Below, piece by piece: positions 32,217 through 40,493 of a DNA stretch of 64,000 nt (positions are counted from its first letter, which is position 1; every line of letters starts with the position of its first letter). The stretch covers positions 1,240,001 through 1,304,000 of the forward strand of contig NZ_QPKF01000001.1 in NCBI RefSeq assembly GCF_003339585.1. The letters are read 5' to 3'. The notes beneath the pieces are model-generated. The model was not told the DNA's origin, did not search any database, and saw only the letters and a program-made list of their open reading frames with translations. The stretch comes from Exiguobacterium sp. RIT594. GTDB taxonomy: Bacteria > Bacillota > Bacilli > Exiguobacteriales > Exiguobacteriaceae. A program made the translations under genes and the position numbers.

Positions 32217-32972
32217 TTACGCATGTTGAATATCATCTGTATTTCCAAAGTGCGCAATCTTTCCATTGGTACAGAAATGATCGAGCATACCAAACCGTCC
32301 ATTTGCATCGCGTGTCACAATAAAGTTATACGGCATGCACAACATGAACTCTGTCACGAAGTTCTCGAGCGTTCGTCGAGAGGGCTTTGAGTAATTCGTT
32401 GGCAGGAATCCAGAAGTGATTTCTTTTCGGTTCAGCAAATGCAACAAACGATCTTCGAAGGCGGCTTGCCAATTCGTATCGTTCAACGTCATCGCATGGA
32501 TCGAGTCTTCATCATTTAAAACGCCACGGCCGCAAAAGACGACCTCAATCGGGAACGTCGCATATGGTAAGACAGCATCAAAAAAGTTTTCGTACTCCGT
32601 GCCCGACTCGCTTAGTTCCTCATAGACGACACCATACATCGAGACACTATCGTTAGTGACACGAACAATTTCCTGCCCTTGTTTCCGAATGCTGAGAATC
32701 GTCTTCGACTCGGCTGACATCTCTATCTGTTCGATTTCGAGTTGATTTAGAAATGTCTTCAGTTGCGAAGTATCTGTCATAATGACATGCGACAAGACCG
32801 TCCAATCTGATAAATCGTAGATATTGCGGTTTTGTTTCACCGGTCGTTCCAACAACTTGACTTCAAAAGGATAGTTATGCTGAGTCATTTGAATTCGGAC
32901 GAGCTCTTGCCAATCGTCATGCGGTAACAGCTCCCGATAGACATCAATCGATTCACCACTCTGAAATTCCAC
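32217..32972 (-). CDS. Hypothetical soluble protein of the immunity cluster
   Basis: A 251-residue protein starting at GTG 32972 behind GGAGGGG. It contains DWTVLSHVIMTDTSQLKTFL and a mid-protein block YATFPIEVVFCGRG recalling block 1 of the neighbouring family, then a helical region (FEDRLLHLLNR...) and MPYNFIVTRDANGRFGMLDH near the C-terminus. Possibly a distant or fused member of the same family. Function unknown. Confidence 0.5.
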   Translation of the reverse strand: MEFQSGESIDVYRELLPHDDWQELVRIQMTQHNYPFEVKLLERPVKQNRNIYDLSDWTVLSHVIMTDTSQLKTFLNQLEIEQIEMSAESKTILSIRKQGQEIVRVTNDSVSMYGVVYEELSESGTEYENFFDAVLPYATFPIEVVFCGRGVLNDEDSIHAMTLNDTNWQAAFEDRLLHLLNRKEITSGFLPTNYSKPSRRTLENFVTEFMLCMPYNFIVTRDANGRFGMLDHFCTNGKIAHFGNTDDIQHA

Positions 32973-33127
32973 TTTTGCCCCTCCTAACTCTAGGCTTACC
33001 TCATTTGTAAAATTTTCTTCTTAGTACGTTGCAAACCCAAAACCCTATTCACCAATCGCATCGTCCGACTACTCAGGTCATACCGTTAAATTCTTCCTTG
33101 GATGACCGTTGAGATTTTTCTATCTAT

Positions 33128-33607
33128 TCAATCCCACCGACAGGTCACGCTTTCGTCTACTTCAAGCCGTAAATGAATCAGGGTATTTGCGTGCAGACCT
33201 GAGAGAGTCAGAGCGCGAGTTTCTCCACCCGAATAGGGCAACTCGAAAACGACATCTTTCCTCTCTTTTAGTAAAAAGAAAGCCCAGTGAAGGTCGTATT
33301 CACGCTCATACAAAAGATCCCACAATGCTTCAGTAAAGGCTGTTTCGTCTACCACATACAACTTCATGAATTCATTTTCGTCCAACAGTTGAAACGCGGA
33401 AAACACCTTTTCAGTTGGAATCCGCGGTTTTTGAATGATCAAGGAGTAACCTTCTGCGAGCTTCTCAAGCAGTTTCATTTTACTGTCCAAGATGTCCTCT
33501 TCCATCACGGATGAGGGCAGGTCACTGATCTTCAACGGAAGACCCAATTCATATTCAAACGGGTCGTCGAGTTTTAGAAGCTCTGCCCGGGAATACGTTG
33601 TCTTCAT
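33128..33607 (-). CDS. Hypothetical soluble protein of the immunity cluster
   Basis: About 159 residues, acidic, no membrane segment. Blocks: LLKLDDPFEYELGLPLKISD, LLEKLAEGYSLIIQKPRIP and YDLHWAFFLLKERKDVVFEL. AAAGGAGG lies before the ATG at 33607; the frame is open 12 codons further upstream without a better site. Family not recognised. Sits in a minus-strand series of comparable genes. Confidence 0.5.
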   Translation of the reverse strand: MKTTYSRAELLKLDDPFEYELGLPLKISDLPSSVMEEDILDSKMKLLEKLAEGYSLIIQKPRIPTEKVFSAFQLLDENEFMKLYVVDETAFTEALWDLLYEREYDLHWAFFLLKERKDVVFELPYSGGETRALTLSGLHANTLIHLRLEVDESVTCRWD

Positions 33608-33693
33608 GGAAATAGTCCTCCTTTCATCAGCTCGTCTTTTCAATGCTCTTTAACATCCTGTGATCAAGTTTTCGGATATGGATACTAAAACAT

Positions 33694-33740
33694 CTCACCT
33701 TCTACTTGAATTGATACTTCAACAAGTTTAGGTGAGACGC
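33694..33740 (-). terminator. Terminator after the DUF4241 gene
   Basis: On the minus strand CTCACCT pairs with AGGTGAG around a structured loop (TTGAA/TTCAA), followed by TGTTTTAG. Confidence 0.5.
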
Positions 33741-33760
33741 TTTCAATCGCTGGTATTGAA

Positions 33761-34285
33761 TTATTCGAAGTCCTCTTCAAAATTTTCATGTTCCCCGATG
33801 ACCAGCAAAATACCGGTGACCTGATCCGCATCTCGTCGTACGCGAACCTTGTAGTGGCCGTCTCCCATCAACTGGACGGCAACGCCAAACGGAAACAGAA
33901 AGATTTCCTCCTCCATCATCTCATCTGAGATAGCGACATAAAATGGATCGATCTCATCGTCGAACTCAAGCGTGTTCCGAATCTCCCAATCAATGGCCTC
34001 GCGTTTTCCGTAATCTGCTGTATTCATGACGACGAGCTGTGAGGAATCCACCACTGCATAACCTTCAAGAATGTCAAAGTCATCCGCTGCAATATCTGCG
34101 TGATCATCAATCGTCAAGTACACTAAATTAATTTCCGGCTGGTCGTCCTCGTTATACCAGACCGTCCATGTCGAATCAGGTGCAACCGGAATCGTGATGT
34201 TAAATTCCGGATCCGGTTCAAGAAAAGCTGGGTCCGAAACGATCATATCGCCTTGCTGATTATGAAAAGTACCTAGTTTTTTCAT
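33761..34285 (-). CDS. DUF4241 domain protein
   Basis: A 174-residue protein with the DUF4241 plan: an opening G-x-M-I-V-S-DPAF block (GDMIVSDPAFLEP near 13-25), a beta-rich middle, and the closing GDGHYKVRVRRDADQVTGIL near 140-159. DUF4241 members are common next to polymorphic toxins and are regarded as immunity-type proteins by genome-context studies; direct biochemistry is lacking. GAGGAGTGACATAC precedes the ATG. The C-terminus is strongly acidic (EHENFEEDFE). Compare the DUF4241 part of the gene at 41690. Confidence 0.75.
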   Translation of the reverse strand: MKKLGTFHNQQGDMIVSDPAFLEPDPEFNITIPVAPDSTWTVWYNEDDQPEINLVYLTIDDHADIAADDFDILEGYAVVDSSQLVVMNTADYGKREAIDWEIRNTLEFDDEIDPFYVAISDEMMEEEIFLFPFGVAVQLMGDGHYKVRVRRDADQVTGILLVIGEHENFEEDFE

Positions 34286-34353
34286 TGTATGTCACTCCTC
34301 ATTATTCAATAAATTGATTTTTCTACTTAGAATTAAACATAGCTGTTTTCTTT

Positions 34354-34830
34354 TTACGCGTCGTCCTCATCAAACGATTCATACAATTTTTTATTCCATT
34401 CGGAGCAACGGGCTATCCAGTCCGATTCGCTCGTTTTCAGGTATGTAAAAGCTTCTTTAGCCAGTTGTTCGTGCTCTTCTTCAGAAGATAGTCCTTTCAT
34501 CACAAAATACATTCCATCATGATTGGCTACAACGTCTGACCCGACTGTAAATCGTTCATTCCCTTTTAAAGAAAAGACTGTCACTTTATTTGGAGGAATG
34601 AGATCCCCTTCAGAGTTAAGATAACCGGTTAACGGAATGACTCCCGTCTCGATGTAAAAATTTTCACTGTACTTTGTAATATAAAACATCAAGAGTTCCT
34701 GATGCGTATCTTGTTTTCGTCTGAAATGCGGATAGCTCCCTTTAAATCCTTGTTTCCTCAATTCAGGGACAATAATTTTTTTAATGGCTTGAGTCATCAT
34801 CTTTCGATTTCCTACCGGCACAATTCCCAT
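34354..34830 (-). CDS. DUF4304 domain protein
   Basis: Up to 158 residues. The block IIVPELRKQGFKGSYPHFRR near 19-38 and FYIETGVIPLTGYL near 73-86 are characteristic of DUF4304, a family found among predicted immunity proteins. The ATG at 34830 lies 4 bases after the small upstream gene; an ATG at 34800 is an alternative. Last gene of a tight three-gene run (35688 to 34354), so probably co-transcribed with it. Confidence 0.75.
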   Translation of the reverse strand: MGIVPVGNRKMMTQAIKKIIVPELRKQGFKGSYPHFRRKQDTHQELLMFYITKYSENFYIETGVIPLTGYLNSEGDLIPPNKVTVFSLKGNERFTVGSDVVANHDGMYFVMKGLSSEEEHEQLAKEAFTYLKTSESDWIARCSEWNKKLYESFDEDDA

Positions 34831-34834
34831 TTCC

Positions 34835-35005
34835 TCATTTTCCCTTCTCCGTTAAATTAGACGATACTTTTTGACAGAGGTATCCGACGATATGATCATG
34901 AGTCGTTCTTTCCTCCAAGTCATCGTTTTCAACCAATTCGTCAATCGCTTCCGAAATGACGTTCCACAGTTCTGTTTTTTTGTATCGATCGTATGGGGTT
35001 TTCAT
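34835..35005 (-). CDS. 56-residue acidic helical protein
   Basis: A small gene between two larger ones: KTPYDRYKKTELWNVISEAI followed by DELVENDDLEERTTHDHIVG and a short basic tail. GGGAGAG lies 9 bases before the ATG, and the ATG overlaps the stop of the upstream gene (ATGA), so the two are translationally coupled. The sequence pattern recurs as small companion proteins in Bacilli, often near immunity-type genes; function unknown. Confidence 0.7.
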   Translation of the reverse strand: MKTPYDRYKKTELWNVISEAIDELVENDDLEERTTHDHIVGYLCQKVSSNLTEKGK

Positions 35006-35688
35006 TGTTTATTCTCTCCCTGCTTTTCTTGTCGTTCCCGCCACTCTATGAACCCTTCCGTCTCTTCTTTTAAAAAGCGCAACCAAAGTTCATACGTCCG
35101 GGCGTGTTCCTGCCATTCCTCCATAAACTCGGTCTTTTGAACCGAATCATCGAGTTGATTAATCAACAAACGGGTTTCCTGCAGCGTCTCTGCATCGTCC
35201 TCCGTCTCACTTAAATACAAATCTTCATTGAGATGATGGAAGGCATACCATAGCCAATTCAACAGATGACGAATCATCGTCTCAATTGCCAATTGTTCCT
35301 GCCGACCGCCGCGGTCAATCGTCGTCTGCAGGTACTCAAGACGGTTGTCTTCTTCAAAAGAGAAGACGCCAAACCACCGATACGGTCGTACGTCTTCCGG
35401 CAGATCATTCATCCATTGTTTCAGGACAGGCTTCAATAACCTCTCCTTCAGCGGATGAATCAACAAGTCCTGTACTGTTTCCTCCCGTTCACATGCGGTC
35501 AGCAGACCGTCCGTAAACTGCCGTTGCCGCTTAACATCCCATGCAAGTGCTTCCGCTATAAAGGTGTTCATCTGCTGTAAAAACACGTTTCGCAATCCCT
35601 GTTGTTTCGCAAGATAAGCGGAACGTAATGATGCGAAGTCTGAACTCTCTTTTTCTTGCAGCAATTGCTTTAAAAACGTTGATGGCAT
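35002..35688 (-). CDS. Hypothetical alpha-helical protein
   Basis: A 228-residue, almost wholly helical acidic protein (LKQLLQEKESSDFASLRSAY, HLLNWLWYAFHHLNEDLYL, EFMEEWQEHARTYELWLRFL). No membrane segment or family recognised. GGGAGGATTAGAC precedes the ATG. Its stop overlaps the start of the 56-residue gene, which is followed by DUF4304: one operon. Presumed immunity-type by context. Confidence 0.55.
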   Translation of the reverse strand: MPSTFLKQLLQEKESSDFASLRSAYLAKQQGLRNVFLQQMNTFIAEALAWDVKRQRQFTDGLLTACEREETVQDLLIHPLKERLLKPVLKQWMNDLPEDVRPYRWFGVFSFEEDNRLEYLQTTIDRGGRQEQLAIETMIRHLLNWLWYAFHHLNEDLYLSETEDDAETLQETRLLINQLDDSVQKTEFMEEWQEHARTYELWLRFLKEETEGFIEWRERQEKQGENKQ

Positions 35689-35714
35689 GTCTAATCCTCC
35701 CGTTTCTCGTCAGA

Positions 35715-36281
35715 TTACGCGTTAAAACGTTGTCTGCTTTTAGTCATGTAGCTCCACAGGAACACTCCCGTTACGAGTAACAGACCGGCGTCCAGATATT
35801 TTATGTCCGGTACATGTCTGTAACTGATGTTAATCAGGACATAACTGATAAAGCACATCGTTTTGACCCAAAACGGCAACATTTTTCCGCTCGTCGACAT
35901 GATGAGGAAGGGAACTGCAAGGATGACCATTACGTACGGAGATAAAGTCCAGGGTGTTACGAGTGGAATCAATCCCACTCCGAAAAGTACATACGCAAAC
36001 CATGTCGCCCTCTTGTGAAACGTCGACTGTTCTTCTTGACTTGGCACCGGATCCGGTGTGATTTCCTGTTGATACCCGTCTGCCTGCTTCTCGGCAATCA
36101 GTTCCTTCACGCGACGTCGGGCTTGAAAACGAAACGTAAACCGTTCTTCCGTTTTTTCATCGATATCTTCATCGAGCATCCATGGTTCATTGACTCCAAA
36201 AAATGCCTGAACCGTCCGGCCGTCGCGATAAATGGACCAGTAATACATCAAGCCGTCGATGTGTTTTCTAAGTATAATCAT
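35715..36281 (-). CDS. WGR-like domain membrane protein
   Basis: About 188 residues. The N-terminal module YYWSIYRDGRTVQAFFG, then RFTFRFQARRRVKELIAEKQ and ADGYQ, is the best WGR-like match of the four copies in the window; four membrane helices follow (about 85-180). Start at the ATG at 36281 with GGTGG 9 bases upstream. It has the same architecture as the pair at 28675 and 29348 and again lies close to a small membrane paralogue (36722). Function unknown. Confidence 0.6.
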   Translation of the reverse strand: MIILRKHIDGLMYYWSIYRDGRTVQAFFGVNEPWMLDEDIDEKTEERFTFRFQARRRVKELIAEKQADGYQQEITPDPVPSQEEQSTFHKRATWFAYVLFGVGLIPLVTPWTLSPYVMVILAVPFLIMSTSGKMLPFWVKTMCFISYVLINISYRHVPDIKYLDAGLLLVTGVFLWSYMTKSRQRFNA

Positions 36282-36310
36282 CAGGATGTTCCACCTTCCC
36301 TTCATGAACT

Positions 36311-36703
36311 CTATTTTGCTGAATAAATCGATTGATCCAATCTGAAGTCATACACCTCAGTCCAGATGTTTAAGCGGGTGTCATTAATAATGACAACGTC
36401 CCGTCGCCATTTCACACTTACCTCTCTACACGGATATTCCCAGTAGACACGCCGCTGTTCTTTTGTTTTTTGATCTTCCATGATGCCGAGCATCGCAAAT
36501 CCCGTCGTCGCCCCGCCGCTCGAACGGTAAAACCGTAACGTATACCGCTCGTCCGGAGAAGTGACCGTCTTGTATAGATCGCCTCGCGGTACGTATTTGA
36601 TATCTACGGCGAAGAGCGAGATGTAGATTTGCCAGGCCAAATATCCCGCCAGCAGTATGCCAAGTAGACTCGCGATGATTCTAATTTTTTTCCACACGTT
36701 CAT
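36311..36703 (-). CDS. DUF5412 family membrane-anchored protein
   Basis: A 130-residue protein with one N-terminal transmembrane helix (about 8-30) and an extracytoplasmic beta-rich domain. The blocks YVPRGDLYKTVTSPDERYTL, RSSGGATTGFAML and the ending around VIINDTRLNIWTEVYDF are typical of DUF5412, a family of Bacilli with no known activity. AGAGGAA precedes the ATG. Lies between two membrane-protein genes of the cluster. Confidence 0.75.
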   Translation of the reverse strand: MNVWKKIRIIASLLGILLAGYLAWQIYISLFAVDIKYVPRGDLYKTVTSPDERYTLRFYRSSGGATTGFAMLGIMEDQKTKEQRRVYWEYPCREVSVKWRRDVVIINDTRLNIWTEVYDFRLDQSIYSAK

Positions 36704-36721
36704 TTCCTCTTCTCTTGCTTT

Positions 36722-36958
36722 TTACCATGACGCACTGATCCCGTACAGCAGAAGAAAGCCGCCGGCAAAGCACAGGTAGCCGTACTGTTTGACGGATAAG
36801 GAACAAAGGAGAAACATCACGACCGATCCAATGACTGAATCGGTTCCGTTAGCCGCGTCCAAAAAAGGTGTCTCATCCGGGTGTTTGGATCGGACGCATT
36901 TCAGACCCAGTGCAAATAAAGCAAGGACGACTCCGAGTCCAATCAATGATAGGATCAT
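36722..36958 (-). CDS. Small membrane protein, paralogue of the product at 30083
   Basis: About 78 residues: an N-terminal helix (MILSLIGLGVVLALFALGL), CVRSKHPDETPF, and a C-terminal hydrophobic pair ending SVKQYGYLCFAGGFLLLYG. Same layout and near-identical ending as the copy at 30083. Start at 36958 with GAGGG before it; the longer frame begins with residues that look non-membrane and has no paralogue counterpart. Confidence 0.65.
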   Translation of the reverse strand: MILSLIGLGVVLALFALGLKCVRSKHPDETPFLDAANGTDSVIGSVVMFLLCSLSVKQYGYLCFAGGFLLLYGISASW

Positions 36959-37027
36959 TTTTTCCCTCGATTCGTGAACTAATAGTTTCAAATACGTCTC
37001 GTTCCAAAAGTCGGTTTCATTAAAAAA

Positions 37028-37061
37028 ACCACTTTTCCGCTCGTCCGGCCGGAAAAGTGGT
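37028..37061 (-). terminator. Terminator of the SMI1-DUF2750 gene
   Basis: ACCACTTTTCCG and CGGAAAAGTGGT form a 12-bp perfect stem; on the minus strand it is followed by seven T. Confidence 0.9.
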
Positions 37062-37074
37062 GCTTACTCTGTCG

Positions 37075-37797
37075 TCAGCCTTCGAGTTCCTCGAGAACGT
37101 TCTCCGGATCTAGCTCGAGCCCCTGTAAACCGGCATCCCAGTTCAGTCCGCAATACAAACCGTCCTGAATCATGTTCGGCAACCAGCCGTCTGTAAAGAC
37201 ATCGAGATCGAGGCGAATCAGATGATACTTCTCCCATCCGTTTGTCTGGCAGGCACGTGCGCCTTCTTCCGTCGAGAAAAACAGCAACACATCCGTTTCC
37301 CCTTGATTTGACGGGCAATAAGCCCAGCCCGACTGCTTCAATTTCGATAACCCGTAGACAGCTTCTGTCTCGAGCACGGTTTCAAAAAAATCATCCGCTT
37401 GCATGGCACTGTCTAATAGCTGTTGTTCTTGTTCCATGAAGGCTGCAAGCGTCGAAGCGACCGGGAACAACTCCTGTTCTTCGTGATCCCACAGGACGAT
37501 GGTTTCTGCGTCCGGCAAGAGATAGCCGAGTTCATCCCCGGAACCGTCCGCAGCAATCCGGAAAAACCCGTCCGGATAGTCTTCTGCATCCGTCGAGTTG
37601 ACATGGACGACGTCTTCCCACGTCCGCTTGATGTACTGTGCGTCCTTGATCGGATGAAATTGCCACTCACCGGCTTCGAACTTGTTTTCTTTTTTATAGT
37701 ACGTCCGCAACTCGGACGGCAGCGAAAATCCGAGTTCTGCCTCGACTTCCTGCAACCGTTCTTCTGTAATGCCTGGTAAACCGATCTGATGTTCCAT
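37075..37797 (-). CDS. SMI1/KNR4-DUF2750 fusion protein
   Basis: About 240 residues with two domains. Residues 1-130 are SMI1/KNR4: ITEERLQEVEAELGFSLPSE, then the conserved RIAADGSGDELGYLL and VLWDHEEQE. Residues 135-240 are DUF2750: FFETVLETEAVYGL, GWAYCPSN, LLFFSTEEGARAC, WLPNMIQDGLYCGLNWDA. The SMI1 superfamily supplies immunity proteins to toxins; YobK of B. subtilis is the immunity partner of the LXG toxin YobL. The fusion suggests recognition of two toxins or one with two surfaces. Start at 37797 behind AAAGGAG. Confidence 0.88.
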   Translation of the reverse strand: MEHQIGLPGITEERLQEVEAELGFSLPSELRTYYKKENKFEAGEWQFHPIKDAQYIKRTWEDVVHVNSTDAEDYPDGFFRIAADGSGDELGYLLPDAETIVLWDHEEQELFPVASTLAAFMEQEQQLLDSAMQADDFFETVLETEAVYGLSKLKQSGWAYCPSNQGETDVLLFFSTEEGARACQTNGWEKYHLIRLDLDVFTDGWLPNMIQDGLYCGLNWDAGLQGLELDPENVLEELEG

Positions 37798-37835
37798 TTT
37801 CACTACTCCTTTATGTATAATTTCGTTTCTTGCAT

Positions 37836-38492
37836 TTACGTTTCTGTATCAATGATGTGGTCCATCTGATAATTATCCGGTAATATCGTTTTTAGCTGAT
37901 CTACCGTCTTGAAGGCATCTCCATTTGCGAACCACATGAAACCGAGCGCGTCATGAGAAGAAAGAATGAACGGCAACCCATCACGTGCATCGAGTACATG
38001 CGTATATTTCGCTTCTTTGAATATCCATTTTCCTGAGGTTTTTAATTGATACGCGGGTCGTGTGAACGTGATGATGAACGTTTCACTCCAAGCGGCTCGA
38101 AAAAATGTCTCGCTTAACACGAAATGTAGATCATTCGCATTCAACACTTCGATACAACAATAAAAACCCGTGCGACGCTGATCGCCTTCATATCTTGGAT
38201 GTTCGTGACAATTTAGTGGTCGTAGCTTTAAACGATCCAGAATATGCAACTCATCCTCTCGAATCTCATCAAAATTCGTCGTGATGTATAAGGGAAAACG
38301 ATCATAGCGCACTAGGGCGTCATATAACACTTCTTCTGTCAGTTCACTCATGTAGCCGCCTACTGCATGGTCATAACACATGACTTCATAGACGGTTTGC
38401 ATTTGACCAAGCACGTTGATCTCATACACCTGAAGTTTCCGCTGGATACTCTTTGTCTGAAAAGGGATTTCGAAGATTGTCAGCTCGTTCAC
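37836..38492 (-). CDS. Unnamed immunity-like family, member 2
   Basis: About 218 residues. Shares with members at 31524, 43276 and 44026 block 1 (RYDRFPLYITTNFDEI), block 2 (DLHFVLSETFFRAAWSETF) and block 3 (SSHDALGFMWFANGDAF). The GTG at 38492 with AGGGAG 8 bases upstream is preferred over an ATG at 38519 that has no ribosome site. It follows the WGR-like gene closely on the same strand. Function inferred from context only. Confidence 0.6.
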   Translation of the reverse strand: MNELTIFEIPFQTKSIQRKLQVYEINVLGQMQTVYEVMCYDHAVGGYMSELTEEVLYDALVRYDRFPLYITTNFDEIREDELHILDRLKLRPLNCHEHPRYEGDQRRTGFYCCIEVLNANDLHFVLSETFFRAAWSETFIITFTRPAYQLKTSGKWIFKEAKYTHVLDARDGLPFILSSHDALGFMWFANGDAFKTVDQLKTILPDNYQMDHIIDTET

Positions 38493-38522
38493 GCCTTTTA
38501 CTCCCTTGAAATTCGTCATTGT

Positions 38523-39062
38523 TCAATTTTTTCGATTAAAGTTCTTCCCTGCAGGATAGAGCCCGGTCAAACGTCTGCCATAATGAACTTTTGCCTGACC
38601 TATTCGGATTCGAGTCACACCATACTGTTCTTCGAAATATTCAACGACTGGTTCGACGATATAAGACGGGTCGAGGACATGGAGGACGAATTCGATTGCT
38701 TCCGGTCCATAGTCATCCTCTAAGAAATAGCCGTTTCCGGTCACCCCAAGAAATTCGTCGAGATCTTCCTCGATTTTCGTACGACTCTTCCAAACGGCAT
38801 CATACTGTTCCTCGTTGCAGGTCAGCTCAACGACGACTTCCTTAAAGTCCTGTTCGTGGATCAGCCGGTAGCCGTCTGCAATCTTTGCCTCCACCAGCTC
38901 CCGGATATAGCCATCCATGTTGAAAAAACGGGAGAATTTCTGTTCACTTTCCGGTTCTTCCGCTATCTCTCCGACGATGCCTTGCAACGTGTACAACGTT
39001 CGGCCGTCCTTGACATACATCCAGTAATGATCACGACCATCTTTCGTTCGAATGACTTGCAT
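38523..39062 (-). CDS. WGR-like domain protein, soluble
   Basis: A 179-residue protein whose N-terminus (YWMYVKDGRTLYTLQG, then DGYIRELVEAKIADGY) matches the WGR-like module of three membrane proteins in the window. Instead of membrane helices it has a soluble acidic C-terminal domain (EEDLDEFLGVTGNGYFLEDD, then VEYFEEQYGVTRIRIG). AAGGAGAGGG precedes the ATG. This copy shows the module is separable from the membrane part. Confidence 0.6.
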   Translation of the reverse strand: MQVIRTKDGRDHYWMYVKDGRTLYTLQGIVGEIAEEPESEQKFSRFFNMDGYIRELVEAKIADGYRLIHEQDFKEVVVELTCNEEQYDAVWKSRTKIEEDLDEFLGVTGNGYFLEDDYGPEAIEFVLHVLDPSYIVEPVVEYFEEQYGVTRIRIGQAKVHYGRRLTGLYPAGKNFNRKN

Positions 39063-39207
39063 CCTGTCGCCCTCTCCTTCACGTTCGCTTTATTTCTTAG
39101 AAGTGAGATTTTTCTGTTTTGAATCCTGTATTCCCGCAATCAATCTTCTTGACCTGACCTCTCGTCAATCATAATAAAATTAGTAAGGATCATGATCCGT
39201 CCTGCAT

Positions 39208-39789
39208 CTACCTGTTTCGGACTTGCCGATACAGCGGAATGATCCGTTCCCTCGGTCCGATGACATCTACACCTTCTCCATCCGGTCCGACCGAGACGAC
39301 GGCGTATGAGACATCGATTCCCGTAAAGTCTTCTGTGGTTGATAATACATCTGTTCCGTCCGTGATCACGGAATAAAGATAATTTTTATGACCGTGACAT
39401 CCGCATGCGTGCAGGAATGGAATCATTTCCCGCAACGTTTTTTCCTGATTAACGATGAGCCGTATGCTGATGTCACGCGAAGCTTCTTCTCCATCAATAA
39501 GCTCTGTTCCGTTATTGCTTGACGTCTGATACGGTATGTCGAAGGATGTCAGAACCGCAATCGTTTCCTCCATCGAAAAATCAAACACATCAAAGACCAT
39601 GCAGATTGGGAATGCATTCGTTTGTCCAAGTAACCACATCGCATCCTCGCTGGCAACTTCTTCGGTTGATTGGTTGATCGCGAATCCCCACTCAAAATAA
39701 ATATTGAGATGTTCATACTTTTGAAAACGCTCATCTTTCGGTAGGTCAATTGATTGATAATCAATCTGTTTGTAATGATCGACTAGCAT
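39208..39789 (-). CDS. Hypothetical protein, distant relative of the unnamed immunity-like family
   Basis: A 193-residue acidic soluble protein. It has block-1-like AFPICMVFDVFDFSMEETIA and a C-terminal YAVVSVGPDGEGVDVIG that parallels block 3 (D-G-x-G), but block 2 is not evident. GGGAGAAAGCAAC precedes the ATG. Function unknown; probably a diverged member of the cluster family. Confidence 0.5.
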   Translation of the reverse strand: MLVDHYKQIDYQSIDLPKDERFQKYEHLNIYFEWGFAINQSTEEVASEDAMWLLGQTNAFPICMVFDVFDFSMEETIAVLTSFDIPYQTSSNNGTELIDGEEASRDISIRLIVNQEKTLREMIPFLHACGCHGHKNYLYSVITDGTDVLSTTEDFTGIDVSYAVVSVGPDGEGVDVIGPRERIIPLYRQVRNR

Positions 39790-39848
39790 GTTGCTTTCTC
39801 CCTCTCTTCAGCAACGTATGATTGCTTTTCGTTCTATGAATATGATCC

Positions 39849-40297
39849 TCAAATCAATGGCTGACGTGTTAAGTCAAGCAGTTCATCCTCTGTTGCATCA
39901 ATAATTTCGTCGAAATCTTCCGCACCGTGTTGCTCAAGATAATCCGCCTCCGATTCAAAAATCGGAACAAACCAAACCGGCAAAACGTGTTCCGGCTCAT
40001 CAAAACTGGCATCCCCATGATGGATGAAAAAACTCTCGTCAAAATAAAATGGTGCAGTCACGTATACCCCTGCAAAGCCGTATTGTCCGAACACCGTCTC
40101 AGGCATACTGTAAAATTCACCCAATTCAAATGCCTGTCCGGTTTCCAGCGCAACCCGAGCGATGTCGCCGTATAGGTAGCATTAATTGGTGCGTTCTCGA
40201 ACTTCAGGAATTGAATATTTTCTTCCATCATATTTTCTAGTTCTAAACTTCCTTTAATCTCACCACAGTGTTTTTCCAAATGCTCAATGTAATTCAT
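39849..40297 (-). pseudogene. SUFU-like protein, frameshifted
   Basis: Two overlapping frames join into one protein of about 149 residues. The first (from ATG 40297, GGGAGG upstream) gives NYIEHLEKHCGEIKGSLELE and INATYT; the second continues IARVALETGQAFELGEFYSM and ends VWFVPIFESEADYLEQHGAE. One missing G at about 40166-40170 breaks it. The C-terminal block resembles the suppressor-of-fused (SUFU) family, widely used as bacterial immunity proteins. As written only the N-terminal third would be made. Confidence 0.65.
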
Positions 40298-40493
40298 ATG
40301 TCCTCCCGTTTTCTTTCTTCGCCGACCAAACAAGGCCTAAAAGAAATTCCATTTATACTTCATATTATATAATCAGATAACATTATTGGGAATTTTTATT
40401 TTAATTGTTAACTCTCGTTTTTCATTTCGATTTAGGTGCAACTTCCAAATAATTGGTATAATTACAGTGATATTAAACGAACGTGAAAGGAAC

